Source: JANXUF01 sp043747685 (lineage in GTDB: Bacteria > Actinomycetota > Acidimicrobiia > Acidimicrobiales > Ilumatobacteraceae). Taken from it: a stretch of 9,343 bases of DNA. Positions 1 through 7,002 of the stretch are shown piece by piece (position 1 is the first letter of the stretch; every line of letters starts with the position of its first letter). Location of the stretch: positions 1-9,343 of the forward strand of contig JAYTOR010000019.1 in NCBI GenBank assembly GCA_043747685.1, in the 5' to 3' direction. A program made the position numbers and the translations under genes. The notes beneath the pieces are model-generated. The model was not told the DNA's origin. It did no database searches and saw only the letters and a list, made by a program, of their open reading frames with translations.

Positions 1-1
1 G

Positions 2-550
2 GCCAAGACACCGACCAAGCCGAGGGGATCGTCGACATCGCCGAAGGGACCATCGACCACGGCGATCGTCGCCGACACGACGCCCGCTCCGACATTGGCC
101 ACGGCTTCGCCGACGGTTGCCCCGCCGGCCGTACTCGTCCAACAGCCCACCGAACCGGCACCCACGACGACGACCACGGCACCGAAAGTCGCGACGACAA
201 CGACGACCGCTGCTGCATCGGTGACGAATGATGACACCGAACCGACGACCAAGGTAGCAACCCCGACACCGACCCCGGCACCGACGACGATGTCAGCCCC
301 GGCACCGACCACGACCGTTCCTGGTGGCCCGCAGTCGGGGTCGGCAACCTGCCTCGGTCAGACCGTGTGGGCTAAGTACATCGGTGGCCAGATCACCTTC
401 ACCGTCAAGCCGGCCGGGGCGACCGAAACGAAGTACTCCGACACTTACAAGAAGGTCATCTCTACTGTCGGCCAGAGCAGTTGCGTCGTTCTCGCCTCGG
501 TGAGCAAAGGCCTGCTGTCGGTCGGCTCGACGGTCTACACCCGCGCTTGA
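2..550 (+). CDS. Thr/Pro-rich secreted or cell-surface protein, 3' part only
   Basis: The frame is open from the left edge, so the true start lies outside the window; the internal TTG at 95 is not needed as a start. The visible 182 residues fall into two parts. Roughly the first 115 are low complexity, made of Thr, Pro, Ala and Ser with runs such as TTTTTAP and PTPTPAPTT, typical of an extended, possibly glycosylated, wall- or surface-spanning linker. The last 65 or so residues are of normal composition, start near TCLGQTVWAKYIGG, contain two cysteines about 44 residues apart that could form a disulfide outside the cell, and end in VYTRA just before TGA. No transmembrane anchor or sortase motif follows, so any anchoring or signal peptide would be upstream. 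I do not recognise the terminal domain. The gene reads towards the minus-strand genes to its right. Confidence 0.7.
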   Translation, partial: AKTPTKPRGSSTSPKGPSTTAIVADTTPAPTLATASPTVAPPAVLVQQPTEPAPTTTTTAPKVATTTTTAAASVTNDDTEPTTKVATPTPTPAPTTMSAPAPTTTVPGGPQSGSATCLGQTVWAKYIGGQITFTVKPAGATETKYSDTYKKVISTVGQSSCVVLASVSKGLLSVGSTVYTRA

Positions 551-751
551 CAACACCGGTCTGTGCAGGCAGCAACGCTCGAGGTTCAGCGTCACCGGGC
601 CGGTGATACTTCGACCGCAAGCGCGGCGGGGATACGAATTTTGCTCCACTCGCCGCTGCTGATGGTGCACTCGATTGCCGAGGCTTCCGGGACGAGTGGA
701 TCGACGCCCATCTCCCCGTCTGCGTCTGAGTAGCCCTGTCAGCAGGATCGG
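551..751. other. intergenic stretch without a convincing gene
   Basis: These 201 bases lie between a plus-strand gene end and a minus-strand gene remnant. The only structure is a short perfect palindrome at 592-606 (TCACCGG, one base, CCGGTGA), with no T-run, so it is a poor terminator. On the minus strand a 39-codon frame (711 to 592, ATG start, TGA stop) has mixed third-position GC and a GGGGAG run immediately abutting the ATG with no spacing. I do not accept it as a gene. Confidence 0.5.
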
Positions 752-871
752 TTAACCCAGCGGCAACGAGACCGTGAATATGGCGCCCCCTTCGGCGGCA
801 CTGTCGGCCGTCGCCGTGCCTCCGTGTTCATGGGCGATGCCCTCGACGATCGACAACCCGAGCGCGCAGAC
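752..871 (-). pseudogene. orphan C-terminal fragment of a sensor histidine kinase
   Basis: Read on the minus strand from about 871 to the TAA at 754-752, this encodes about 39 residues that look like the very end of a histidine kinase ATPase (HATPase_c) domain. It begins LGLSIVEGIAHEHGG, the second half of the G2 box with the usual following helix, and ends GGAIFTVSLPLG, the closing beta strand of the fold. The His-containing dimerisation domain, N box, G1 box and the first part of the G2 box are absent. A stop codon lies in frame at 892-890 and there is no start codon or ribosome binding site, so it should not make a protein. Similarity starts within about 15 bases of the stop codon of the GGDEF-EAL gene and in a different frame, which suggests a deletion or rearrangement joined that gene to a kinase tail. 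The assignment comes from motif reading, not a database search. Confidence 0.75.
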
Positions 872-876
872 GACGA

Positions 877-2916
877 TCAACCGGTGCTGTCAATCGTGAT
901 CGGCACGCCGACTGGATGCTCCTCCAACCATCTGGCAGCGTCACAGGCGGCCATCGGGCGGGCGATGCCGTAGCCCTGCACGAGGTCGCAGCCGAGCGCC
1001 CCGAGCTGGTTGATCGTCTCGATGCTCTCCACGCCTTCGGCCGTCGAGCGCAGTCCGAGCGCAGCGCAGAGGTCGATCACCGTACGGATCACGAGAAAAT
1101 TGCGGTCGTCGTTCGTCATATTACGAATCAGCGATTGATCGATCTTGAGCGATGTCACCGGCGTCGTCAGCAGACGGGAGAACGAAGAATACCCCGACCC
1201 GAAATCGTCCATCGCCAGGCCGACACCCAGATCGCGCAGCTCCTTGATGGCGTCGGTGGCGATCTCCTGCTGCAGCGCGAAGGCGCTTTCGGTCAACTCG
1301 ATCTCGATGGAGGCGGGATCCATTCCCTGCTCGTCGAGAATCCGACGAACGGTCATAGGGAATTGACGACGGCAGAGGTTCTGCGTCGACACGTTGACGG
1401 CAATCCGCAGATCAGGTGCCTTGGCCATCAGCAGCTTGGCGTCCTGACACGCCAACAGCAGCACCCGTTCGGTGATCGAATCGATGAGGTCCGTGTGCTC
1501 GGCAAGGCCGATGAACTCGTTCGGCATCACCAGACCGAGCGTCGGATGCGTCCAGCGAAGCAGCCCCTCGAAACCCTCGACCTTTCCAGAACGAACATTG
1601 ACCAACGGCTGGTACGCAAGCCAGAGTTCGTGACGGTCGAGCGCGTAGACGACATCGGCGAGGAGCGAAATGCGCCCTCCGCCGACCTCACCTGCCTGTT
1701 GGGCGACATGCAATTCGACTCCCGTTCGATTGCGCTTTGCCCGATACATCGCCAGGTCGGCATGACGGAGTACCTCCTCCGACGTGCTCGATGTGCGGTC
1801 GAGCAAGGCGACTCCGATCGATGCAGACGTCGAGATCGGGAATCCGTTGATATCCAGTGGAGCACGAAGGCGCTCGGCGAGTTGGCGTGCCTCAGCGACT
1901 GCCTGCGCCGGAACATCGATGTCCGGGAAGAAAACGGCGAACTCGTCCCCGCCGAGCCTGGCAGCAACGGCTCCGTGAGACTGGTCGAAGATCAACACCG
2001 CGCCGACGCGTCGAAGGACCTCGTCACCGATTTGATGACCGAGGCGGTCGTTGAGACTCTTGAATCCGTCGAGGTCGAGCAGCAGCACACAGCCACGCGC
2101 TGCACTCGCCCGCGACGTCGCCAGATGACCGTTGACATGATCGTGGAACGTCGGAGTGTTGAGCAGACTCGTCAGATGATCGTGACCCGCCCGGTGCTCA
2201 CGCTCGAGTGCCTCGCGGGAACTGTTGTAGACCAGATAAGCGATCAAGCCGAGCAGTGGAACGGTGGCCAGGCTGAAGTTTGCGGCGATGACGAACAGCG
2301 GTGACAACACGAGCAGGGCGCCGTCGGCGGACAATGTGAGCGTGAACGCCCGTCTCAGGACGGACTTGACGGCGATGCCGAGGCTGAGGGCGATAGCGAC
2401 GCAGGTCAACACGCTGTTCGTCAGGAAGATCGCCGACGCCGCAGCGATCGTCGCCACCATTCTGCCGGGCGAGAACGAGGTGTGGCTGGAGATCAACCCT
2501 GTGTCCCCACAGACCGTCAGCACGACCGTTGCGGCGAACAGCGCGAGCACGGTTTGGGCGACGTTGAAAACGGTTCGTTGCAAACCTTTTCGCCGACGCA
2601 GGTCAGGCAACATGCAGGCGACCGACATCGCCAGCATCGACAGCAACGGAGACCCCAGGAGCAGGATGGAGAATGAGAACGCCCACCCCGGCGTCACCTC
2701 ACCGCCATCTTTGAGACGCAGCCATCCGACACTTTGCATCTCTCCGAGGAGCAGCATCGCCGCGAACAGCCACACCGCCGTCCAGTTCTGCGGTCTCGTC
2801 CAATAGTCTCGTTCGATCAACGCCGTCGCGCCGACGCCGGCGATAGCGGCAACGATGACCGCAGCGACATAGTGGTCCAACGTCGCGAGACGCGGACCAC
2901 CCTGCCGTTCAGCCAT
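877..2916 (-). CDS. membrane-bound GGDEF-EAL protein (c-di-GMP synthesis/breakdown)
   Basis: 679 residues. Residues about 13-230 are a polytopic membrane region with hydrophobic stretches near 16-34, 46-60, 78-103, 116-136, 152-180 and 197-230, probably the sensor; it resembles the MASE-like N-termini of other GGDEF/EAL and HD-GYP proteins. The GGDEF domain (about 243-400) has DLDGFKSLND at 281-290 and an intact GGDEF at 322-326, so diguanylate cyclase activity is possible. The RxxD product-inhibition site expected five residues before GGDEF is absent (SHGA there). The EAL domain (about 415-670) keeps the signature features: EGLLRW at 450-455, NVSTQ at 508-512, ELTES at 540-544, DDFGSGY at 570-576, KID at 591-593, AEGVES at 626-631 and QGY at 647-649. 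It is therefore probably an active c-di-GMP phosphodiesterase. Which activity dominates cannot be told from sequence. The ATG at 2916 follows a small membrane-peptide gene by 11 bases, and only a weak purine-rich site precedes it, so translation may be coupled. The stop is TGA at 879-877. Confidence 0.95.
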   Translation of the reverse strand: MAERQGGPRLATLDHYVAAVIVAAIAGVGATALIERDYWTRPQNWTAVWLFAAMLLLGEMQSVGWLRLKDGGEVTPGWAFSFSILLLGSPLLSMLAMSVACMLPDLRRRKGLQRTVFNVAQTVLALFAATVVLTVCGDTGLISSHTSFSPGRMVATIAAASAIFLTNSVLTCVAIALSLGIAVKSVLRRAFTLTLSADGALLVLSPLFVIAANFSLATVPLLGLIAYLVYNSSREALEREHRAGHDHLTSLLNTPTFHDHVNGHLATSRASAARGCVLLLDLDGFKSLNDRLGHQIGDEVLRRVGAVLIFDQSHGAVAARLGGDEFAVFFPDIDVPAQAVAEARQLAERLRAPLDINGFPISTSASIGVALLDRTSSTSEEVLRHADLAMYRAKRNRTGVELHVAQQAGEVGGGRISLLADVVYALDRHELWLAYQPLVNVRSGKVEGFEGLLRWTHPTLGLVMPNEFIGLAEHTDLIDSITERVLLLACQDAKLLMAKAPDLRIAVNVSTQNLCRRQFPMTVRRILDEQGMDPASIEIELTESAFALQQEIATDAIKELRDLGVGLAMDDFGSGYSSFSRLLTTPVTSLKIDQSLIRNMTNDDRNFLVIRTVIDLCAALGLRSTAEGVESIETINQLGALGCDLVQGYGIARPMAACDAARWLEEHPVGVPITIDSTG

Positions 2917-2927
2917 CGCCTAGCCTG

Positions 2928-3020
2928 TCACCATTTTCTCGGCATCGGAAATGCGATGACGAGTGCTGCGAACAGCACCAGTTTTGCAATGGTCAATTGG
3001 ACGCCGTTGATTGATTTCAC
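2928..3020 (-). CDS. 30-residue single-span membrane peptide upstream of GGDEF-EAL gene
   Basis: A GTG start at 3020 and a TGA stop at 2930-2928 give 30 residues. The peptide starts MKSINGVQLTIAK, runs through a hydrophobic core LVLFAALVIAF and ends PMPRKW, so it has one predicted membrane helix flanked by lysines and a basic tail. Support for it being real: the sequence AAAGGA lies six bases before the GTG, a correctly spaced ribosome binding site and better than that of the next gene; and it sits 11 bases before the ATG of the GGDEF-EAL gene on the same strand. It is too short for usual gene callers. A role as membrane partner of the six-or-so-span sensor, or as a leader peptide whose translation controls the downstream start, is inference. 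I recognise no family. A longer overlapping minus-strand frame (3201-2920) has no such features and is judged a shadow. Confidence 0.6.
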   Translation of the reverse strand: MKSINGVQLTIAKLVLFAALVIAFPMPRKW

Positions 3021-3026
3021 GGTGGT

Positions 3027-3032
3027 TCCTTT
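3027..3032 (-). promoter_or_regulatory. ribosome binding site of the small membrane peptide
   Basis: On the minus strand this reads AAAGGA, six bases ahead of the GTG at 3020. It decides the start of the 30-residue peptide and is the clearest Shine-Dalgarno sequence tied to a minus-strand gene in the window. Confidence 0.55.
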
Positions 3033-3058
3033 CTCCCCGCCCGGGACAACCCAAACCA

Positions 3059-3064
3059 AATATA
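3059..3064 (-). promoter_or_regulatory. candidate -10 box for the membrane peptide / GGDEF-EAL operon
   Basis: On the minus strand this reads TATATT in an AT-rich island inside otherwise GC-rich DNA, 38 bases before the GTG of the small peptide. It would give a 5' leader of roughly 30 bases. No good -35 hexamer is seen at 16-18 bases (the TTGAAA just upstream is too close), so the call is tentative. Confidence 0.35.
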
Positions 3065-3092
3065 TCGCTTTTCAAGAAATGGGACATCATTG

Positions 3093-3123
3093 CCGGCGAT
3101 AGCGCGAAAGAAGCTATCGACGG
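3093..3123. repeat. imperfect inverted repeat (hairpin or operator)
   Basis: Arms CCG-g-CGATAGC and GCTATCG-a-CGG pair over ten positions with a single internal mismatch, around a nine-base loop GCGAAAGAA. No T-run follows on either strand, so it is not a classic terminator. It lies upstream of the candidate -10 box of the minus-strand operon and upstream of the decayed glycosyltransferase on the plus strand. It could be a protein-binding site or an RNA hairpin; nothing further can be said. Confidence 0.4.
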
Positions 3124-3283
3124 ACTCATACACGACGTATGCAGAATCCACCTGAAGACAGAGCGGATATCCAGGTTTCTCACAGCTTCATCGTCGATCA
3201 TCTGTCGTCACCGAGCGGCGAAGGGACAGCTCGAGACGCTGACGTTCGACGACACGGCCCCGACAGAGCCGGCCATCGACCCA

Positions 3284-4160
3284 TTGGCGACCGGCAGTGC
3301 AGGTGAGGAATCGGCGACGCAACCAGGCGATGTCAGTCGTTGGAAACAGCCCACCGGTGCTGCATGGATCACGGCGGTGATCGGAGCGTTGACGGCGGCG
3401 CTGTATCTGTGGAACCTCGATGGCGTTGGCAACGCCAACAGCTACTACACCGCACCATCTCGTACGCAAGTGGAAGGGCAATCCCGCCGCTCATCTCGCC
3501 GCCATCGCCCTCACGGTCACGCCGATCGCTACGGCGATGTTTCGCAACAACAACCCCGACACCTTCCTCACTTTCCTCGGTGTCTCTGCCGCATGGGCGA
3601 TGTGGCGGGCGCTCGAGAGTGGGCGTACCCGATTCCTGCTGATCGCCGCCGCGCTGAGCGGGTTGGCGTTCGACACCCAGATGCTGCAGGCCTTCCTCGT
3701 ACTGCCGGCGTTCGTGATCGTCTATCTGGCTGCCGGCCCACCGAAGCTCGGCACCCGGCTCCTCCAGCTGCTCGTCACGCTCGTCACGCTCGTCGTTTCC
3801 GGAAGCTGGTGGATCGGCGTCGTCGCACTCGTTCCGGCGGCCTCGCGTCCGTTCATCGGTTCGACGCAGGACAACTCGATCCTCACCCTCGTGTTCGGCT
3901 ACAACGGCCTCGACCGGCTATTCGGGAACGGCGGCTGGGGTGGCTGCCGCGGGTTCGGTGCCTTCGGCGGTTTCGGTGGCACCCCCGGTTGGTTCCGCTT
4001 GTTCAACAGCGAGGCCGGCGGACTGATTTCCTGGTTGATCCCGATGGCCCTGTTCGGCCTCGTCGCCGGCCTGTGGCTGACGCAGCGCAACAAGCGCACC
4101 GACCTCGACCGTGCCGGGTGGCTGCTGTGAGCCGGTTGGGCGTTCACCTGCCTCGCTGAT
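3284..4160 (+). pseudogene. decayed polytopic glycosyltransferase, copy 1 (ArnT/PMT-like, YkcA/YkcB type)
   Basis: Family members are inner-membrane enzymes that move a sugar from a polyprenyl-phosphate carrier to an acceptor outside the cytoplasm. Frame 2 (from a possible TTG at 3284) gives the N-terminal cytoplasmic tail and first helix, ending LYLWNLDGVGNANSYYTA near 3454. The reading then jumps to frame 3 at about 3453 with HLVRKWKGNPAAHLAA and the motif MFRNNNPD, followed by the middle of the protein (FDTQMLQAFLVLPAFV, SRPFIGSTQDNS, FGYNGLDRLFGNGG, a Gly-rich loop, ISWLIP). Compared with family members as I know them, about 95 residues are missing at this jump, including the first external loop with its VDKPP motif, thought to be part of the active site. 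The frame stops at TGA 4128-4130 where Trp is expected (LL-stop-AGW), and the C-terminal third is absent. Three independent lesions argue for a pseudogene. The start is unclear: a CTG at 3239 behind AAGGGA is an alternative. Confidence 0.8.
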
Positions 4161-4181
4161 CTCGGCAGGTCTGGTGGATCG

Positions 4182-5899
4182 CGTGACCGTATCAACGCTC
4201 GCGTCCTGCTCGTCGGGGTCAGCGTCGTTTCCCTCGGCGTGAACACTGGGGGCCTTGCGCACAACGGCCTCGGCAACCAGTACTTACACAGCGGCGACAC
4301 GCTCGATGGCAGGCAGTTGGCACAACTGGTTCTTCGCCGCATTCGACAGCGGCGGATTCATCAGCGTCGACAAACCGCCGCTGCCGTTGTGGGTCACAGC
4401 GATCGTCGTACGGATCTTCGGCGTATCGACGTGAAGTGTGATCCTGCCATCGGCGCTCGCCGGTGTCGCTGCGGTGGCGATGTTGTGGATCGTCGTTCAT
4501 CGACATTTCGGGGTCGTCGCCGCCACGATCTCAGCACTCGTACTGGCGGTGTCGCCCAACAATGTGGCCGTCAACCGGCTCAACCTGCCGGCCTTCGCTG
4601 CGGCCGTGCTGCTCGGCGTGACGACATGGCGACGTCGCATCGGCCATGGCACAGTGCTCGCCGCATCCGTTGCCGTCTTGTCGTTCCCATGGATACTGAT
4701 CGTCGACGCCATCCCGGCGGCGCCGCGACCGTATGTCGGCGGAAGCAGGAACAACACGGTCATGGATCTCCTACTCGGCTACAACGGCCTCGGTCGGGTC
4801 GAGGGCAACGGCGTCGGAGGCGGCGGCTTCGGTGGGCGCGCAGTTGGTGGTGCCGGGGGCATGACCGGTCCCGGCGGCGTCATGGGCGGCTCGCCAGGGC
4901 GTTACCGCCTGTTGAGCCCTGCGATCGGCGGGCAGATGGGGTGCCTGACTCCACGAGCAATTTTCGCCGTCGGCGTCGCCGTCTGGTTCAACCGCCGCAG
5001 TCGTGTTCGCCGAGCGGGAGTGGCGATGTGGATCGGCTGGACGCTGCTCTACAGCTGCATCTTCAGCATCGCCGGAGTCACGTTCCACAGTTACTTCACG
5101 TCGGCGGTCGTGCCAGGTCTCGCCGCCGTCATCGGCATCGGCGTGGCGTCGATGGTGCCGCTGGTGCGCGCCGACACACGGTGGCTGCTCGTCGCCGCAG
5201 CAGCATTGATCGCCACTGCAGACCTGCAACTGACGTCGAGCGATCGTCAGCCGGCGTTCTATGGATGGACGCGACCGGTACTGATCAGCGCCTCGGCGGT
5301 GGCTGTTGCGGTCGGCGTCGCAGCCGTCGTGCAGCGCCGCCAACGCGCTGCTCGTCGCTCCGGCGGCATGGGCGGCATGGGCGGTGAGTGAAACGAACAA
5401 CGCCGTCCTCAACGCCACCCTGCCCCAGGCAGGACCGCGCACTGGCGTCGCCGACGGTTCCTTCGGCTCGAAATCGTCGAACGGCGACCAGGCGCTGGCA
5501 CAGTGGCTCCTCGACCACCACACCGACGAAACGTGGGACCTCGTCCTTGCAAACGCTCAGGACGGGTCCGGATTGACGGCCGATCAAGGCGTGACGGTGA
5601 TGGCCATCGGCGGATTCATGGGGACCGACAACTCGCTGACCGTCGCCAGGTTCGCCGAGTTCGTTGCCGGCGGACAGGTCCGATATGTACAGACGGGAGG
5701 TTTCGGATTCGGAGGCGGTGGCGGAAGCGGCCGTACTGGGGGTATCGGTGGAGGCAACACTGCGGCGAACTCGGTGATCGCCGCGGCTCGCGGCGCATCC
5801 ACACCCGTGACGACGGCGCGAGACCCGACACTCCCATCGGCATACAGCGGCCAGATCTACGACTGTGCAGGCGAAGCAGCAGCGCTGCGCACCGCGTGA
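4182..5899 (+). pseudogene. decayed polytopic glycosyltransferase, copy 2 (ArnT/PMT-like, YkcA/YkcB type)
   Basis: A second, different member of the same family, broken over three frames. Frame 3 from about 4182 gives the first helix (RINARVLLVGVSVV) and HNGLGNQY, until a frameshift near 4295. Frame 1 continues SMAGSWHNWFFAAFDSGG and ISVDKPPLPLW, so the external catalytic loop is kept here. A TGA at 4432-4434 replaces the expected Trp (GVST-stop-SVILPSAL). Frame 1 then runs from 4435 to 5391: FGVVAATISALVLAVSP, NRLNLP, a missing block of roughly 60-70 residues near 4590, then RPYVGGSRNNT, LLGYNGLGRVEGNG and a Gly-rich loop. A second frameshift near 5335 moves to frame 2, which carries the C-terminal extracytoplasmic domain (ETNNAVLNATLPQAGP, TVMAIGGFMGTDNS, FVAGGQVRYV, Gly-rich tail) to TGA at 5897-5899. 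An intact protein from this locus is unlikely; the 317-residue middle and 197-residue end pieces could only be made if internal starts were used. Confidence 0.8.
5362..5384 (+). repeat. 9-base tandem duplication within glycosyltransferase copy 2
   Basis: The unit GGCATGGGC occurs twice head to tail with matching flanks, giving a 23-base tract of period 9. In the C-terminal frame it duplicates the residues Ala-Ala-Trp. It looks like a replication-slippage product in the decaying gene and is a few tens of bases from the second frameshift. Confidence 0.7.
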
Positions 5900-5949
5900 C
5901 CTGCTGACACAACTCCCCAGACGCCGAGGAATGTCGAGGCGCGTGGCTG

Positions 5950-6921
5950 TCAGGGACGCAGGAGAACCCGCCCGAAGGCCTGGCGGCTCTCGATGTGGCG
6001 ATGGGCTGCTGCGGCCTCGGAGAGGGCGAACTCGGAGTCGATCACGACCTGCAATTCACCGCTGGCGACGCGGGAGATCAGCCCTTCGACCATCGCACGC
6101 GTCCTGGCAGGGTTGGCGGCGAACTCGGCACCCAGGAACACACCGGTGATCGATGCATTCTTTTCCATCAATGGCCAGACCGCCGGCGGCTGTTCCTCGC
6201 GACCGGCGCGGCCGACCCAGCTGACTCGACCGCGATAGGCGAGCGAGGCGATACTCCCCTCCAGCACGTGGCCGCCGACGGGATCGACGACGAGGTCGAC
6301 GCCGCGACGATCAGTCAGGCGCAGGACCTCCGAGGCGACGTCGGCCTTCGAGTAGTTGATCCCGTGATCCATCCCATAATCGCGAAGTCGTTCGAGCCGC
6401 TCGTCACTCGAGGCGGTGGCGACGATGACGGACGCACCTGCGGCTCGTGCCAGTTGGATCGCGGCCAGTCCGACTCCGCCTGCGCCCGCCTGGATCAGGA
6501 CCGCTTCGCCTGCCCGCAGTTTGCCGAATTCGAACAGGCAGTCATCAGCCGTCCCGAACTCGATCGGGATCCCAGCGGCCTGGGTGATCGACATCGAGTC
6601 GGGGATCGCATATGCCGAGCCGGCAGGGATGCTGGCGAACTCGGCATGGCTGCCGTTGCCCATCACTGCTACCACCCGCTGGCCGACGGCGAGGTCGGTG
6701 ACCCCATCACCGACGGCGACGATCGTGCCAGCGGCCTGATAGCCGACGATGTGCGGGCTGGTGGCCAGGACACCGCTCTGACGGTGCAGCAGATCGCCAC
6801 CCTGGATGCTGACGGCACCGACTTCGATGACGACACCGCCGGCGCGCACCGTCGGTTCGGCGACTTCTTCGTAGCGGAACACATCGGGTCCGCCGGTCTC
6901 GTAGTACACGGCTGCTCTCAT
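5950..6921 (-). CDS. NAD(P)H:quinone oxidoreductase-like MDR protein (zeta-crystallin type)
   Basis: 323 residues, the normal length for the zinc-free quinone oxidoreductase branch of the medium-chain dehydrogenase/reductase superfamily. The start MRAAVYYETGGPDVF is the typical N-terminus. The GroES-like domain covers about 1-125 and contains IVGYQAAGTIVAVGDGV at 58-74. The Rossmann cofactor domain has AGAGGVGLAAIQLARAAGA at 145-163, and the family C-terminus EAAAAHRHIESRQAFGRVLL is close to the end. No catalytic or structural zinc cysteines are seen. It probably passes electrons from NADPH to quinones or other electrophilic carbonyls in the cytoplasm; the substrate is unknown. A longer open frame extends to 7656, but that part is the shadow of the aldo/keto reductase, so the ATG at 6921 is preferred. 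There is no Shine-Dalgarno at normal spacing; instead TACAGT lies seven bases upstream, which suggests a leaderless mRNA. It is divergent from the aldo/keto reductase. Confidence 0.92.
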   Translation of the reverse strand: MRAAVYYETGGPDVFRYEEVAEPTVRAGGVVIEVGAVSIQGGDLLHRQSGVLATSPHIVGYQAAGTIVAVGDGVTDLAVGQRVVAVMGNGSHAEFASIPAGSAYAIPDSMSITQAAGIPIEFGTADDCLFEFGKLRAGEAVLIQAGAGGVGLAAIQLARAAGASVIVATASSDERLERLRDYGMDHGINYSKADVASEVLRLTDRRGVDLVVDPVGGHVLEGSIASLAYRGRVSWVGRAGREEQPPAVWPLMEKNASITGVFLGAEFAANPARTRAMVEGLISRVASGELQVVIDSEFALSEAAAAHRHIESRQAFGRVLLRP

Positions 6922-6928
6922 GGTGGCG

Positions 6929-6934
6929 ACTGTA
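6929..6934 (-). promoter_or_regulatory. -10 box of a likely leaderless promoter for the quinone oxidoreductase gene
   Basis: The minus strand reads TACAGT (TAnnnT) followed by seven bases and the ATG at 6921. This is the spacing at which transcription would begin at or next to the start codon. The absence of a properly placed ribosome binding site agrees. No clear -35 hexamer. Confidence 0.5.
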
Positions 6935-6956
6935 GGTTCCCTCTGCCGGTTGCGTG

Positions 6957-6982
6957 TGGTCCGGCGCTGGCTGGTCTGGCGC
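6957..6982 (+). repeat. 11-base direct repeat between divergent promoters, candidate operator
   Basis: TGGTCCGGCGC at 6957-6967 recurs as TGGTCTGGCGC at 6972-6982, one mismatch in eleven, with a period of 15 bases. The pair lies between the two predicted -10 boxes and covers the -35 regions of both genes, where a shared regulator could act. Direct repeats in GC-rich DNA can arise by chance, so this is a candidate only. Confidence 0.35.
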
Positions 6983-6996
6983 ATGGCGGGTTGGGG

Positions 6997-7002
6997 TACC
7001 GT
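6997..7002 (+). promoter_or_regulatory. -10 box of a likely leaderless promoter for the aldo/keto reductase gene
   Basis: TACCGT (TAnnnT) is followed by six bases and the ATG at 7009, again the geometry of a leaderless transcript. A GGGG run lies further away than a working ribosome binding site would. No good -35 hexamer is visible. Confidence 0.45.

Noticed and set aside
95..330. Repeat array or CRISPR-like signal in the ACG/ACC-rich tract
   Set aside because: The periodicity is three bases and comes from Thr/Pro codons; there are no spaced identical repeats.
592..711. 39-codon minus-strand frame downstream of the kinase remnant
   Set aside because: No usable ribosome binding spacing, mixed codon third positions, and no recognisable feature in the peptide.
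916..2304. 462-codon plus-strand open frame
   Set aside because: It lies wholly antisense to the well-supported GGDEF-EAL gene, and its translation has the Arg/His/Gln-rich look of a GC-driven shadow.
2920..3201. 93-codon minus-strand frame overlapping the small membrane peptide
   Set aside because: Composition is mixed with no domain, no ribosome binding site was seen, and the overlapping 30-codon frame has a better start signal and a sensible membrane profile.
3139..3306. 55-codon plus-strand frame (starts MQNPPEDRAD) before glycosyltransferase copy 1
   Set aside because: No ribosome binding site, and the second half turns Arg/His-rich in shadow fashion while frame 2 carries the glycosyltransferase N-terminus.
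5900..5949. Terminator between glycosyltransferase copy 2 and the quinone oxidoreductase gene
   Set aside because: Only a four-base stem (CGCC/GGCG) can be drawn, with mismatches inside and no T-run.
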